Source of the DNA: Streptomyces sp. XM83C
Lineage (GTDB): Bacteria; Actinomycetota; Actinomycetes; Streptomycetales; Streptomycetaceae
Length of the DNA: 39,070 nt
Direction: 5' to 3'
Assembly: GCF_023072675.1 (NCBI RefSeq)
Contig: NZ_JALLGL010000021.1
Coordinates: forward strand, 1-39,070
The translations under genes and the position numbers were made by a program. The notes beneath the pieces are model-generated. The model had not been told where the DNA came from. It saw nothing but the letters and a program-made list of their open reading frames with translations, and did no database searches. Below are positions 1-10,700 of the stretch, one piece after another. The first letter of the stretch is position 1; each line of letters opens with the position of its first letter.

Positions 1-1
1 G

Positions 2-370
2 GAGGGGGCCGAGGGCGGGGATGGGGCCGAGGGAGCCGGAGAGACGGACCTCGACGTGATCCGGGACGGCGGTCGCCAGTACCGCCTCGAAGTACGCCCT
101 CGTGTGCTCGGCGACTTCATGACCGGCGCCTGGTGGCACAGCACCTCACCGCGGTCCCACTTCATGCGGTCGCTGGTGTGTTCGCGAGTGACGGAGGACG
201 GCGGGAGGGTGACGCTCAGCGGGCGTCGGCTGACGTCCACGGCGGCCGACGGGACGCGGCGGGAGCGCGAACTGGGCGCGGACGAGGAGGTGCTGGCCGC
301 CTATCGGGAGTGGTTCGGCATCGAGCTGGACCGTGTGCCGGTCGTACGGCGGCGCGGCGGCGACGCCTGA
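2..370 (+). CDS. Arylamine N-acetyltransferase, C-terminal part (5' truncated by window)
   Basis: The reading frame is open from the first bases of the window to a TGA at 368-370, so the start lies upstream. The visible 122 residues look like the C-terminal domain of arylamine N-acetyltransferases. There is a stretch with WWHSTSPRSHFMRSL, matching the family's 'N-x-y-x-S-T-x-P-x-S-x-F' segment, then a beta-strand region with VTLSGRRLT and a closing EVLAAYREWFGIEL. Known family members transfer an acetyl group from acetyl-CoA to arylamines or hydrazines through a Cys-His-Asp triad; the triad lies in the missing N-terminal part and cannot be checked. The first visible residues are a Gly/Glu/Ala-rich insertion (positions 2-43), which is unusual and may be a low-complexity linker. 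The identification rests on motif memory only. Confidence 0.75.
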   Translation, partial: EGAEGGDGAEGAGETDLDVIRDGGRQYRLEVRPRVLGDFMTGAWWHSTSPRSHFMRSLVCSRVTEDGGRVTLSGRRLTSTAADGTRRERELGADEEVLAAYREWFGIELDRVPVVRRRGGDA

Positions 371-440
371 CATCCGCCGGTGGGGGCAGCCTCATGTCCC
401 CTGGGGAGGGAGGTGTGCGGGGCTGCCCGAGAATGGTGCC

Positions 441-686
441 GTGAGCGATGTGAGACATGTGCTGGTGCTGCCCGATCGCGATGCCGCGGAGGAGGTCGTG
501 GAGGCGCTCGGGGAGCGGTTCGGGGTGTCGGAGGAACCGCGGCTCGTCCGGGACGCGCTCGCGGGGGAGGACGACGCAGAGGACGCGCAGTGGCTGGTTG
601 TCCTGCGGGACGAGGAGGCCCTGCTGGACCCGGCCGAGCTGGACGCGTTCGCGGGGGAGTGGGACGGCTGGCGCGAGGAACCGTGA
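441..686 (+). CDS. Small conserved acidic protein of unknown function
   Basis: This is an 81-residue protein starting at a GTG (441). The start was chosen because the sequence becomes ordered there (VSDVRHVLVLPDRDAAEEVV); no convincing ribosome binding site is visible. The frame also continues upstream to an ATG at 333, but that part is out of character and overlaps the previous gene. The composition is strongly acidic. An alternating hydrophobic strand (HVLVLP), a helix (AAEEVVEALGERF) and a second strand (QWLVVLRDEE) suggest a small alpha/beta fold. I do not recognise a family with a known function. It lies between the acetyltransferase and holA, on the same strand, with 70 bases before it and 445 after it. 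A 13-bp hairpin at 890-918 may end its transcript. Confidence 0.55.
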   Translation: MSDVRHVLVLPDRDAAEEVVEALGERFGVSEEPRLVRDALAGEDDAEDAQWLVVLRDEEALLDPAELDAFAGEWDGWREEP

Positions 687-1131
687 CCGGACCGGGGCGC
701 CGCGGAGGGTGCCGCTCCGGGGCCGGGTGACGGGCGGGCGCGGCGCACACGGTTCCGGCGGGCGGTGTCGGGGCGCGTGGGGCTCGCCGTTCTGGCGGGC
801 TCGGGGCGCGTGGGGCTCGCGGGCAGGTTGGGTCGAGGCGCGTGGAGCGGGGCGGTCGGCCGAAGGCCGGTGGGCGCTGACAAGACGGCGCGTGCCGACG
901 GGGCGCCCGTCGGCACGCTCACGGTGTCGGCGCGGGACCCGGTCAGGGGCTGCCCCGGACCGGGCCAGACGCCCACGGCCCGAGTGTGATCGGCGGGCCG
1001 GAGGGTGATATGCGGCCTGAGTGTGATCCTTGGGCCCGAGGGTGCTCTCAGGGCGGGCCCCGTCGCCGGGGTGGCACGGCCGGGCCGGGCGGCGGGGTTC
1101 GTTGTCAGTGGCGCGTGCCATGCTTGTCCCG
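687..1131. other. 445-base gap before holA with hairpin and direct repeats
   Basis: No convincing gene is seen here. The gap holds two copies of a 20-base G-rich direct repeat (about 768-787 and 801-820), the perfect hairpin at 890-918, and two copies of GAGTGTGATC (about 981-991 and 1018-1027) in a diverged repeat. Open frames exist on several phases but consist of Gly/Arg/Pro-rich translation typical of non-coding high-GC DNA. The holA promoter should lie in the last 200 bases, but I cannot assign it. Confidence 0.5.
890..918 (+). terminator. Perfect 13-bp hairpin, likely terminator
   Basis: The arm at 890-902 is an exact reverse complement of the arm at 906-918, with a 3-base GCG loop. 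There is no T-run, which is normal for actinomycete terminators. It sits 204 bases after the stop of the small gene at 441-686, so it may end transcription from there or from the acetyltransferase gene. Confidence 0.45.
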
Positions 1132-2118
1132 ATGGCCAGGAAGACTGCGAACGACGACCCGCTTGCCCCCGTGACCTTGGCCGTGGGGCAGGAGGACCTG
1201 CTGCTCGATCGTGCCGTGCGGGACGTGGTGGCCGCCGCCAGAGCCGCCGACGCCGACACGGACGTGCGCGAGCTGACCCCCGACCAGTTGCAGCCGGGCA
1301 CGCTGGCCGAGCTGGTCAGCCCGTCCCTGTTCGCCGAGCGCAAGGTCGTCGTCGTACGGAACGCGCAGGACCTGTCCGCCGACACGATCAAGGACGTGAA
1401 GGCGTATCTCGCGGCGCCCGCCGAGGAGATCACGCTGGTGCTGCTGCACGCCGGCGGTGCCAAGGGCAAGGGGCTGCTGGACGCCGCGCGCAAGGCGGGG
1501 GCGCGGGAGGTGGCGTGCCCGAAGATGACGAAGCCGGCGGACCGGCTGGCGTTCGTACGGCAGGAGTTCCGCGCGTCCGGGCGCTCCGCCACCCCGGAGG
1601 CCTGCCAGGCGCTCGTCGACGCGATCGGCAGCGATCTGCGGGAGCTGGCGTCGGCGGTGTCGCAGCTGACCGCGGATGTCGAGGGCACGATCGACGAGGC
1701 GGTGGTGGGGCGGTACTACACGGGCCGGGCCGAGGCCTCCAGCTTCACCGTCGCCGACCGAGCGGTGGAGGGGCGGGCCGCCGAGGCGCTGGAGGCGCTG
1801 CGGTGGTCCCTCGCCACCGGTGTGGCGCCGGTGATGATCACCAGTGCGCTGGCGCAGGGCGTGCGGGCCATCGGCAAGCTGTCCTCGGCGTGTGGCGGCC
1901 GGCCCGCCGACCTGGCCCGCGAGCTGGGCATGCCGCCGTGGAAGATCGACCGGGTACGGCAGCAGATGCGCGGCTGGACACCGGACGGGGTGGCGGTGGC
2001 GCTGCGGGCGGTGGCGGAGGCCGACGCGGGCGTCAAGGGCGGCGGCGACGACCCCGAGTACGCGCTGGAGAAGGCCGTCGTGACCATTGCGCGGGCCGCT
2101 CGCTCCAGAGGCCGGTAG
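1132..2118 (+). CDS. holA: DNA polymerase III subunit delta (HolA)
   Basis: The 328-residue length is typical of the clamp-loader delta subunit, which opens the beta sliding clamp so that it can be loaded on primed DNA at the replication fork. The N-terminal domain shows the family pattern: PVTLAVGQEDLLLDRAV near residues 10-27, then LFAERKVVVVRNAQDL around residues 70-85, and LVLLHAGGAKGKGLLDAA near 105-122. The middle carries the conserved DLRELASAVSQL helix, and the C-terminal collar domain follows. As usual for delta, no Walker A motif is seen. The ATG at 1132 was chosen because MARKTANDD begins the conserved part; an in-frame ATG at 1120 and the upstream extension to 1030 are less likely. 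The gene stands alone on the plus strand, followed 69 bases later by a pseudogene. Confidence 0.93.
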   Translation: MARKTANDDPLAPVTLAVGQEDLLLDRAVRDVVAAARAADADTDVRELTPDQLQPGTLAELVSPSLFAERKVVVVRNAQDLSADTIKDVKAYLAAPAEEITLVLLHAGGAKGKGLLDAARKAGAREVACPKMTKPADRLAFVRQEFRASGRSATPEACQALVDAIGSDLRELASAVSQLTADVEGTIDEAVVGRYYTGRAEASSFTVADRAVEGRAAEALEALRWSLATGVAPVMITSALAQGVRAIGKLSSACGGRPADLARELGMPPWKIDRVRQQMRGWTPDGVAVALRAVAEADAGVKGGGDDPEYALEKAVVTIARAARSRGR

Positions 2119-2187
2119 GCGGGCGGCGCAGAGAATTCGGAGGCGTCAGCCGTACATCGCCGGAATGACGGAGAGGTGGCGATCGGC

Positions 2188-2580
2188 ATGGCTGAGCATC
2201 CGTACGCAGCGCTCGTCCGCTAGGGGTACGAGGCTTTCCAGCAAGGGGACATGGACACGCTTCGCTCCCTGATGACCGGGGACTGCATACACCACGTGCT
2301 CGGCTCCAGCATGCCGTCGGGCGACCACTAGGGCATCGACTCGATCATCGACGGCTGCTACGCCCGGCTCGCCGCGGAGACCGGCGGCCGGGTCGAGTTG
2401 CAGCACGTGCTCGTCGACGGCCGGGGGCACGCCGTGTCCCTGCACCGTGCCACGGCCGACCGTGGCGGCAAGCACCTGGACGAGATGGGCGGCATCGTCT
2501 TCCGGATCATCGGGGACAAGATCACGGACCTGGACGAGGTCCTGGCCGACATCGACGACATCGACGGCTTCTGGTCGTGA
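2188..2580 (+). pseudogene. SnoaL-like / NTF2-fold protein, broken by two in-frame TAG codons
   Basis: Reading from the ATG at 2188 gives MAEHPYAALVR, a TAG at 2221-2223, then GYEAFQQGDMDTLRSLM and more, a second TAG at 2329-2331, and an uninterrupted 83-codon stretch ending at TGA 2578-2580. The frame is kept throughout, so the only lesions seen are the two amber codons. The pattern (YEAFxxGDMDTLRSLM, then GRGHAVSLHRATADRGGKHLD, then FRIIGDKITDLDE) matches small SnoaL-like proteins of the nuclear-transport-factor-2 superfamily, a fold used by ketosteroid isomerase-like enzymes and ligand-binding proteins. The usual length of about 130 residues is conserved. A start inside the frame (2398) would give only 60 residues and lose the first half of the fold. 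I infer recent inactivation; sequencing error is unlikely to produce two stops without indels. Confidence 0.75.
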
Positions 2581-2591
2581 CACATGGCGGC

Positions 2592-2744
2592 GCGACCGCG
2601 AAGAGGCGGGCCGCGTCGCCCCACCAGTCCCGCGGCAGCGAAAGCCGGGCCGCGTCGCCCCACCAGCCCCGCGACCGCGAAGAGGCGGGCCGCGTCGCCC
2701 CACCAGCCCTGCGACCGCGAAGAGGCGGGCCGCGTCGTCCCACA
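2592..2744. repeat. Tandem repeat, about 4 copies of a 39-40 bp unit
   Basis: Copies begin at 2592, 2632, 2671 and 2711. Each starts with GCGACCGCGAAGAGGCGGG or a variant and continues with CCGCGTCGCCCCACCAG. The second copy is the most diverged and one base shorter; the fourth is partial. The unit length is not a multiple of three in every copy and the translations are Arg/Pro-rich in all phases, so it is not coding. It lies directly after the pseudogene stop and before the hairpin at 2754-2807. The 352-base gap 2581-2932 holds this repeat, that hairpin and the rpsT 3' region. Confidence 0.8.
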
Positions 2745-2753
2745 CCCGGCATG

Positions 2754-2807
2754 CCGAAGGCCCCGTCGCCCCGCCCTGGGGAAGGGCGGAGGCGGCGGGG
2801 CCTTCGG
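2754..2807. terminator. Strong bidirectional hairpin between pseudogene and rpsT
   Basis: The outer arm CCGAAGGCCCCG at 2754-2765 region pairs with CGGGGCCTTCGG ending at 2807, extended to about 17 bp with one wobble. An inner arm CCGCCC pairs with GGGCGG around a TGGGGAA loop. It is symmetric, so it can stop transcription in both directions between plus-strand and minus-strand genes that converge here. Confidence 0.7.
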
Positions 2808-2888
2808 GTGAAGCTGGTGGAACCGCGCCCGCGTGGCGAACGCAGGCCGCGCGCGGCTCCGGGGGTGCCGGTCGGGGACGGATGAGAG

Positions 2889-2907
2889 AGGGCCCGCCCT
2901 GGGTCCT
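2889..2907 (-). terminator. Short hairpin just after rpsT, possible terminator
   Basis: Read on the minus strand, AGGACCC (2907-2901) can pair with GGGCCCT (2895-2889), with one G-U pair, around a 5-base loop. It starts 26 bases after the rpsT stop. The stem is only 7 bp, so the larger hairpin at 2754-2807 may be the real stop. Confidence 0.35.
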
Positions 2908-2932
2908 TCCGGCGATCAGATCAGCAGATGTG

Positions 2933-3199
2933 TCAGCCCTTGAGGGACGCGACCTTCACAGCCAGCGCCGACTTCTTGTTGGCGGCCTGGTTCTTGTGGA
3001 TGACGCCCTTCGAGACGGCCTTGTCCAGCGCACGCGCGGCAGCGCGCTGCAGCTCGACGGCCTTCTCGACGTCACCCGCGGCAGCGGCCTCGCGAGCCTT
3101 GCGGATCGCGGTCTTCAGAGAGGACTTGACGGCCTTGTTGCGCAGCCGGGCCTTCTCGTTGGTCTTGATCCGCTTGATCTGGGACTTGATGTTCGCCAC
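2933..3199 (-). CDS. rpsT: 30S ribosomal protein S20
   Basis: The 88-residue length and the sequence are characteristic of S20, which binds 16S rRNA early in small-subunit assembly. [18 protein letters not shown] at the N-terminus is the family signature, followed by a basic three-helix bundle, [14 protein letters not shown], and the conserved [13 protein letters not shown] near residues 65-77. The start is a GTG (3199-3197 on the minus strand) preceded by GAAAAGG with a 7-base spacing. The gene is divergent from lepA, a common arrangement in actinomycetes. A promoter-like pair at 3343-3372 would give a leader of about 135 bases, longer than expected for a simple leader. Confidence 0.97.
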   Translation of the reverse strand: MANIKSQIKRIKTNEKARLRNKAVKSSLKTAIRKAREAAAAGDVEKAVELQRAAARALDKAVSKGVIHKNQAANKKSALAVKVASLKG

Positions 3200-3342
3200 G
3201 AATGAGCCTTTTCAGGTTCAGGCACGGAGCGTCGGGGGCCCGAGGGTGATCCCGAGGGATGTCCCGAAGGTTCCCGAGTCCCGTGCCAGGTGATTTCTTG
3301 GGGTCGTGCCTCGCGCTGAGAGGGCATGAGACACAGCCACCT

Positions 3343-3372
3343 ACACTACCAGCGGCCCTTCGAGTGGCCCAA
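3343..3372 (-). promoter_or_regulatory. Candidate rpsT promoter
   Basis: On the minus strand a -35-like TTGGGC (3372-3367) is separated by 18 bases from a -10-like TAGTGT (3348-3343). The start of transcription would fall near 3336, giving a leader of about 135 bases to the rpsT GTG. The spacing and the TAGnnT form fit the main sigma factor of streptomycetes, but this is a match by eye. Confidence 0.4.
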
Positions 3373-3461
3373 ACCGGTCGCCGCGCCCTGCCCGTGGGAC
3401 CATGGAACCTACGTATCGATCCGACCCGAGGCATAAGGCGCCTCAAGAGACAGGACCCTGC

Positions 3462-5330
3462 GTGCCCGCGACCCCTAACCATGTGCCCGAGCCGAGCCGT
3501 ACCGACCCGGCTCTGATCCGCAATTTCTGCATCATCGCGCACATCGACCACGGCAAGTCCACGCTCGCCGACCGGATGCTCCAGCTGACCGGCGTGGTCG
3601 AGCAGCGGCAGATGCGTGCTCAGTACCTCGACCGGATGGACATCGAGCGCGAGCGCGGCATCACGATCAAGTCCCAGGCCGTGCGCCTGCCCTGGGCCCC
3701 GACCCACGACCCGGGCAACACGCACATCCTCAACATGATCGACACCCCGGGGCACGTCGACTTCACCTACGAGGTCTCGCGGTCGCTGGCCGCCTGTGAG
3801 GGGACCATCCTCCTCGTCGACGCCGCCCAGGGCATCGAGGCGCAGACCCTCGCCAACCTGTATCTGGCGATGGAGAACGACCTCACGATCATCCCGGTGC
3901 TGAACAAGATCGATCTGCCTGCCGCGCAGCCCGAGAAGTTCGCCGAGGAGCTGGCCAACCTGGTCGGATGTGACCCCGACGACGTGCTGAAGGTCTCCGC
4001 GAAGACCGGCCTCGGCGTGGAGGCGCTGCTGGACAAGGTCGTCGCCGACATCCCGGCGCCGGTCGGTGTCGCCGACGCCCCCGCCCGCGCGATGATCTTC
4101 GACTCGGTGTACGACTCGTACCGCGGTGTGGTGACGTACGTCCGTGTCATCGACGGCCAGCTCAACAAGCGTGAGCGCATCAAGATGATGTCGACGGGCG
4201 CCACGCACGAACTGCTGGAGATCGGCACGAACTCCCCGGAGATGCTGCCGGCCGACGGCCTGGGCGTCGGCGAGGTGGGCTACCTCATCACCGGTGTGAA
4301 GGACGTCCGCCAGTCGAAGGTCGGTGACACCGTCACCAGCCAGAACAAGGGCGCCACGGAGCCGCTCGGCGGCTACAAGGACCCCAAGCCGATGGTGTTC
4401 TCCGGGCTGTACCCGCTGGACGGCTCCGACTACCCGGAGCTGCGCGAGGCCCTGGACAAGTTGCAGCTGAACGACGCCGCGCTGGTGTACGAGCCGGAGA
4501 CGTCGGCCGCGCTCGGCTTCGGTTTCCGCGTCGGCTTCCTCGGCCTGCTGCACCTGGACGTGATCCGGGAGCGGCTGGAGCGCGAGTTCGGCCTCGACCT
4601 GATCGCGACCGCGCCGAACGTGGTCTACCGCGTGATCATGGAGGACGGCAGCGAGCACGTCGTCACCAACCCGAGCGAGTTCCCCGAGGGCAAGATCGCC
4701 GAGGTGTTCGAGCCGGTGGTGCGGGCGACGATCCTCGCGCCGTCGGAGTTCATCGGCGCGATCATGGAGCTGTGCCAGACGCGGCGCGGCACCATGCTCG
4801 GCATGGACTACCTCTCCGAGGACCGGGTGGAGATCCGCTACACCCTGCCCCTCGCGGAGATCGTGTTCGACTTCTTCGACCAGCTGAAGTCGAAGACGCG
4901 CGGGTACGCCTCGCTCGACTACGAGCCCACGGGCGAGCAGTCCAGCTCGCTGGTGAAGGTGGACATCCTGCTGCACGGCGACAAGGTGGACGCCTTCTCG
5001 GCGATCACCCACCGGGACCAGGCGTACGCCTACGGTGTGCGGCTCGTCGCCAAGCTGAAGGAGCTGATCCCCCGGCAGAACTTCGAGGTGCCCGTGCAGG
5101 CGGCCATCGGCTCGCGGGTCATCGCCCGTGAGACCATCCGCGCCATCCGCAAGGACGTCCTCGCCAAGTGCTACGGCGGTGACATCTCCCGTAAGCGGAA
5201 GCTGCTGGAGAAGCAGAAGGAAGGCAAGAAGCGGATGAAGATGGTGGGTTCGGTGGAGGTTCCGCAGGAGGCCTTCATCGCCGTCCTCTCCAGCGATGAC
5301 AGCGCGGGGTCGGCCAAGGGCAAGAAGTAA
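3462..5330 (+). CDS. lepA: Elongation factor 4 (LepA GTPase)
   Basis: This 622-residue translational GTPase binds the ribosome and is thought to back-translocate or remobilise stalled ribosomes. The G1 motif AHIDHGKST lies near residues 28-36, switch I holds [12 protein letters not shown]3 is DTPGHVDF, and G4 is NKID. Domains II and III follow, then the LepA-specific C-terminal domain with [19 protein letters not shown] close to the end, the diagnostic element of the family. The GTG at 3462 was chosen because AGGA lies 6 bases upstream and [19 protein letters not shown] resembles known actinomycete N-termini; an upstream in-frame ATG at 3402 is less likely. The gene diverges from rpsT and ends in front of a strong hairpin. 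Confidence 0.97.
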   Translation: MPATPNHVPEPSRTDPALIRNFCIIAHIDHGKSTLADRMLQLTGVVEQRQMRAQYLDRMDIERERGITIKSQAVRLPWAPTHDPGNTHILNMIDTPGHVDFTYEVSRSLAACEGTILLVDAAQGIEAQTLANLYLAMENDLTIIPVLNKIDLPAAQPEKFAEELANLVGCDPDDVLKVSAKTGLGVEALLDKVVADIPAPVGVADAPARAMIFDSVYDSYRGVVTYVRVIDGQLNKRERIKMMSTGATHELLEIGTNSPEMLPADGLGVGEVGYLITGVKDVRQSKVGDTVTSQNKGATEPLGGYKDPKPMVFSGLYPLDGSDYPELREALDKLQLNDAALVYEPETSAALGFGFRVGFLGLLHLDVIRERLEREFGLDLIATAPNVVYRVIMEDGSEHVVTNPSEFPEGKIAEVFEPVVRATILAPSEFIGAIMELCQTRRGTMLGMDYLSEDRVEIRYTLPLAEIVFDFFDQLKSKTRGYASLDYEPTGEQSSSLVKVDILLHGDKVDAFSAITHRDQAYAYGVRLVAKLKELIPRQNFEVPVQAAIGSRVIARETIRAIRKDVLAKCYGGDISRKRKLLEKQKEGKKRMKMVGSVEVPQEAFIAVLSSDDSAGSAKGKK

Positions 5331-5372
5331 CCACCGGTTACCGCAGGTCGACCCGGCAAAGCGGGCGCAACA

Positions 5373-5404
5373 GGGGCCCGTCGTACGAAAGTGCGACGGG
5401 CCCC
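5373..5404 (+). terminator. lepA terminator, 14-bp stem with GAAA loop
   Basis: The arms 5373-5386 and 5391-5404 pair along 14 positions (one T-G wobble) around a GAAA tetraloop. It starts 43 bases after the lepA stop. There is no T-run, as usual in this group. Confidence 0.85.
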
Positions 5405-5497
5405 TCCGCATCTCACATCGGTATCGCGGCGCAAGTGACCGGGCGCGGCCCCTTACGCAGCGACTGCCTGACCCTTACCCTGATCCCTGCTCGATAG

Positions 5498-5511
5498 TTA
5501 CTCGCGAGTTA
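5498..5511. promoter_or_regulatory. Near-palindrome upstream of the acyl-CoA synthetase, candidate repressor operator
   Basis: TTACTCGCGAGTTA is a 14-base near-palindrome with a perfect CTCGCGAG core and one mismatched pair. It lies 70 bases before the GTG start, in an AT-richer patch (GATAGTT just upstream) where a promoter is likely. TetR-type regulators of fatty-acid genes in actinomycetes often bind short palindromes at such places; which regulator binds here is not shown by the sequence. Confidence 0.45.
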
Positions 5512-5580
5512 AACAACGCCTCGCGGGTAGGAACCAGCTGCACTGAGCCAGCCGCACTGACGCGGGCCCCGGAGGATGTC

Positions 5581-7455
<1,875 letters not shown>

Positions 7456-7483
7456 CCGTCACTCCGTGACGGGGCAAGACGCA

Positions 7484-7524
7484 ACGGGGCGGGTCCCTGG
7501 CCGAACCTCAGGGCCCCGCCCCGT
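7484..7524 (+). terminator. Acyl-CoA synthetase terminator, 16-bp stem
   Basis: The arms 7484-7499 and 7509-7524 pair over 16 positions with a single T-G wobble; the 9-base loop is GCCGAACCT. It starts 28 bases after the stop codon. Between here and the hsdR ATG (7525-7703) I see only a -10-like TAGGCT at 7620-7625. Confidence 0.85.
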
Positions 7525-7703
7525 CGAGTGTTCTTGTCCGCCTCATCGGTCGAGGCATACGGCCACTCGAACTGTGCGCACTCACGATGCAAGTCATGGC
7601 CGCCCGAGCCGACGGCGGCTAGGCTGAATGATCCTCAGGACGCCCGATCAGCCGGAAACGGCCTCGGTGCACACGGCCACGGCAGAGAGAGCCCACTCAC
7701 CCG

Positions 7704-10700
7704 ATGAGCGCAGACGGCACGGCACGCACGCCGGATCCCAAGCTTGCCGAACTCGCCCGGACGTCACGCAACTTCGGCTTTCTGTACGACCATCTGCCGC
7801 TCCTCGTCGCCTACGGCACGGCCGCCGAGGCCCATGTCTTCACCGACCCCAACACCTCGCTCATCAAGTCCCGTCAGTTCGGTGAGGCCCTCGCCTCCGA
7901 CCTCGTCCGGCGCGGGCGTGTCCAGTACACCGGCAGCAAGCAGGCCGAGCGCCTGGAGGCCCTGGATCGTGAGGGCTATCTCCACGGCAATGTGAAGGCC
8001 GCGTTCCACGAGGTCCGCATACTCGGGAACAAGGCCAATCACGAGGGCTACGACAGCCCCGAAGACGCTTTCCGGGCGCTGCGCACCTGCCACCGCCTCG
8101 GCGTCTGGTACTACCGGCTGCTCACCGCTTCCCGCGAGCAAAAGCCTTTCATCCCCCCGAACCCGGCGCGTACTCCGGCTGCCGAGAACGAGGAGCTGCG
8201 CGCTCAGGTCGAGCAGGCACGCAGGGCCCTGGAGGAGGCCTGCCTGACCTATGAGGGCAAGGCCACGCAGGCGCAGGCCGAACAGGCCGCCCGTGCGGCC
8301 GCAGAGCGGGAGCTGGCCGCGGCCACCGCCGAGCGCGAGGAACTGGCCCGCCAGGTCGAGGCCATGCGCGACCAGCTCGCAGCCCTCCAGCAGGCACAGT
8401 CCGACAACGACAACCGCCTGCTGCGCGCGCAGGCCACCAGCCCGGCCGCCGCCTCCGAGGCCGTGGCGGAACGCGCTCGGCTGCTGGACAACGCCGAGCA
8501 GGCCGCCCGTGAGCCCCTCACCGAGGCCCAGGTGCGCACGCGCCTGGACGAGATGCTCACCGAGGCCGGCTGGAGCGTCCAGGACGGGGGCGCCAACCTC
8601 AACCTCCATGTGCAGGGCGACCGGCGCGGCAACGGTGTGGCCGTCCGTGAGGTGACCACCGCGAAGGGCCGGGCCGACTACGCCCTGTACGTGGAGCACA
8701 AGCTCGTCGGAGTGATCGAGGCCAAGCGGGAGGGGGCCGACCTGACCGCCGCCCAGGCACAGGCCGACCGGTACGCGGACCACCCCACCGACGCACAGCA
8801 GCGCCTGATCGCCTGGCGCACACCACTGCCGTTCCGCTACGTCTCGGACGGTGGCGAGACCCGGTTCCGCAACAGCCTCGACCCGGACTCGCGCACCCGG
8901 CGCATCTTCTCCTTCCACCAGCCCCGCACCCTCGCCCGGTGGATCCGTCAGGCCGAGCAGGACCCCCAGGCCCCCTCGTACCGCGCCCGGCTGCGCTACC
9001 GGATGCCCGAGCTCGACGAGCGCCCGCTCCGTCCCGCGCAGATCAAGGCGGTGCGCGGCGTTGAGGAGTCCGTCGCGCTCGGCAAGGGGCAGCAGGGCAC
9101 CGGACAGTCCCGCTCCCTGGTGCAGATGGCGACCGGTGCGGGCAAGACCTACACGGCGGTCACGTTCGCGTACCGCATGCTCAAGTACGCCCAGGCCGAG
9201 CGTGTCCTGTTCCTGGTGGACCGCAACAACCTGGGCGCCCAGGCCCAGACCGAGTTCGAGAACTTCACCACCCCCGACACCAACCGCACCTTCGCCGACC
9301 TGTTCAACGTGCAGCGCCTGGGCGCTGAGGGGATGAACCCCTCCGCGAAGGTCGTCGTCTCCACGGTGCAGCGCCTGTACATGGAGCTGACCGGTGCCAG
9401 CGTGCCCACGCAGACGGGCACGGACGGCGAGGAGGAATACGCCTACGATGTGCCGGGCGACATCGCCGTCGGCTACAACCGGGACATCCCGCCGGAGTCT
9501 TTCGACCTGATCATCGTCGACGAGTGCCACCGTTCCATCTACGGCAAGTGGCGCTCCGTCCTGGAGTACTTCGACGCGCCGATCGTCGGCCTGACCGCGA
9601 CACCCGTCGCACAGACCTTCGGCTACTTCAACGGCAACCTGGTCAGCGAGTACACCTACCAGGAGGCCGTCGCCGACGGCGTCAACGTCGACTTCCAGGT
9701 CTACGAGATCCTCACCCGGATAACGGGCCAGGGCGGAGTCATCGCCCGGGGCACCATCCCCGTCCGCGACCGGCGTACCCGCCGGCAGCGCTACGAGGAC
9801 TTCGACGAGGACGTGACGTACGGCGCCAAGGAAGTGGGCGTCGGTGTCATCAGCAAGGACCAGCTGCGCACGGTGATCCGCACCTTCCGCGAGCGCCTGT
9901 TCACCGAGATCTTCCCCGAACGCGCCAAGCGCGACAAGGAGACCGGTGAGCTGCTGTGGGACGAGATGTACGTCCCCAAGACCCTCATTTTCGCCAAGAA
10001 CGACAACCACGCCGAGGAGATCGTCGAGGTCGTCCGGGATGTCTTCGGCAAGGGCGACGACTTCTGCACGAAGATCACGCACGCGGCCAAGAAGCCCGCC
10101 GAACGCCTCTCCGACTTCCGCAACCTCCCGCAGCTGCGCATCGCGGTCACCGTGGACATGATCGCGACCGGCACGGACGTCAAGCCGCTGGAGTGCCTCC
10201 TCTTCCTGCGTGACGTCAACAGCTGGGCCTACTTCGAGCAGATGAAGGGCCGGGGCGCGCGGACCCTGTCGCTGACCGAGTTCGAGCGCGTCACACCTGG
10301 GGTCGGCCCCAAGACGCGCTTCGTGATCGTCGACGCGGTGGGAGTGACCCGCAAGCCGAAGGTGGACGCGGGCCCGCTGGAGCGGCACACGGAGAAGGAC
10401 CTCAACCTGGAGAAACTCCTCCGCCTGACCGCCCGGGGCATCGCGGAGGACGAACACGTCTCCACCTTGGCCTCGCGCCTCGCCAAGCTCGACCTCCAGA
10501 TGACCGACGAGGAACGGGCCGAGATCGAGACCCTCAGCAACGGCGTGCCCCTGAAGACCATCGTGCACAACATGGTCGAGGCCGTATCCGTCGACGAGCA
10601 GGCCAGGACCCGGGAGGCCGCGGAACAGCTCGGCCTCGATCCGGACAAGGCCGTCAGGTCCTTGGTCGAGCGTGCCCTGCTGCCGTTGGCGTCCAACCCC

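Noticed and set aside
2221-2331. TAG codons in the SnoaL-like gene as programmed recoding (for example pyrrolysine)
   Set aside because: No recoding element or dedicated tRNA is seen, and both codons fall where relatives have ordinary residues; gene decay is simpler.
2592-2744. 40-bp array as a CRISPR or coding repeat
   Set aside because: There are no spacers, only about four copies, and no frame is preserved across the copies.
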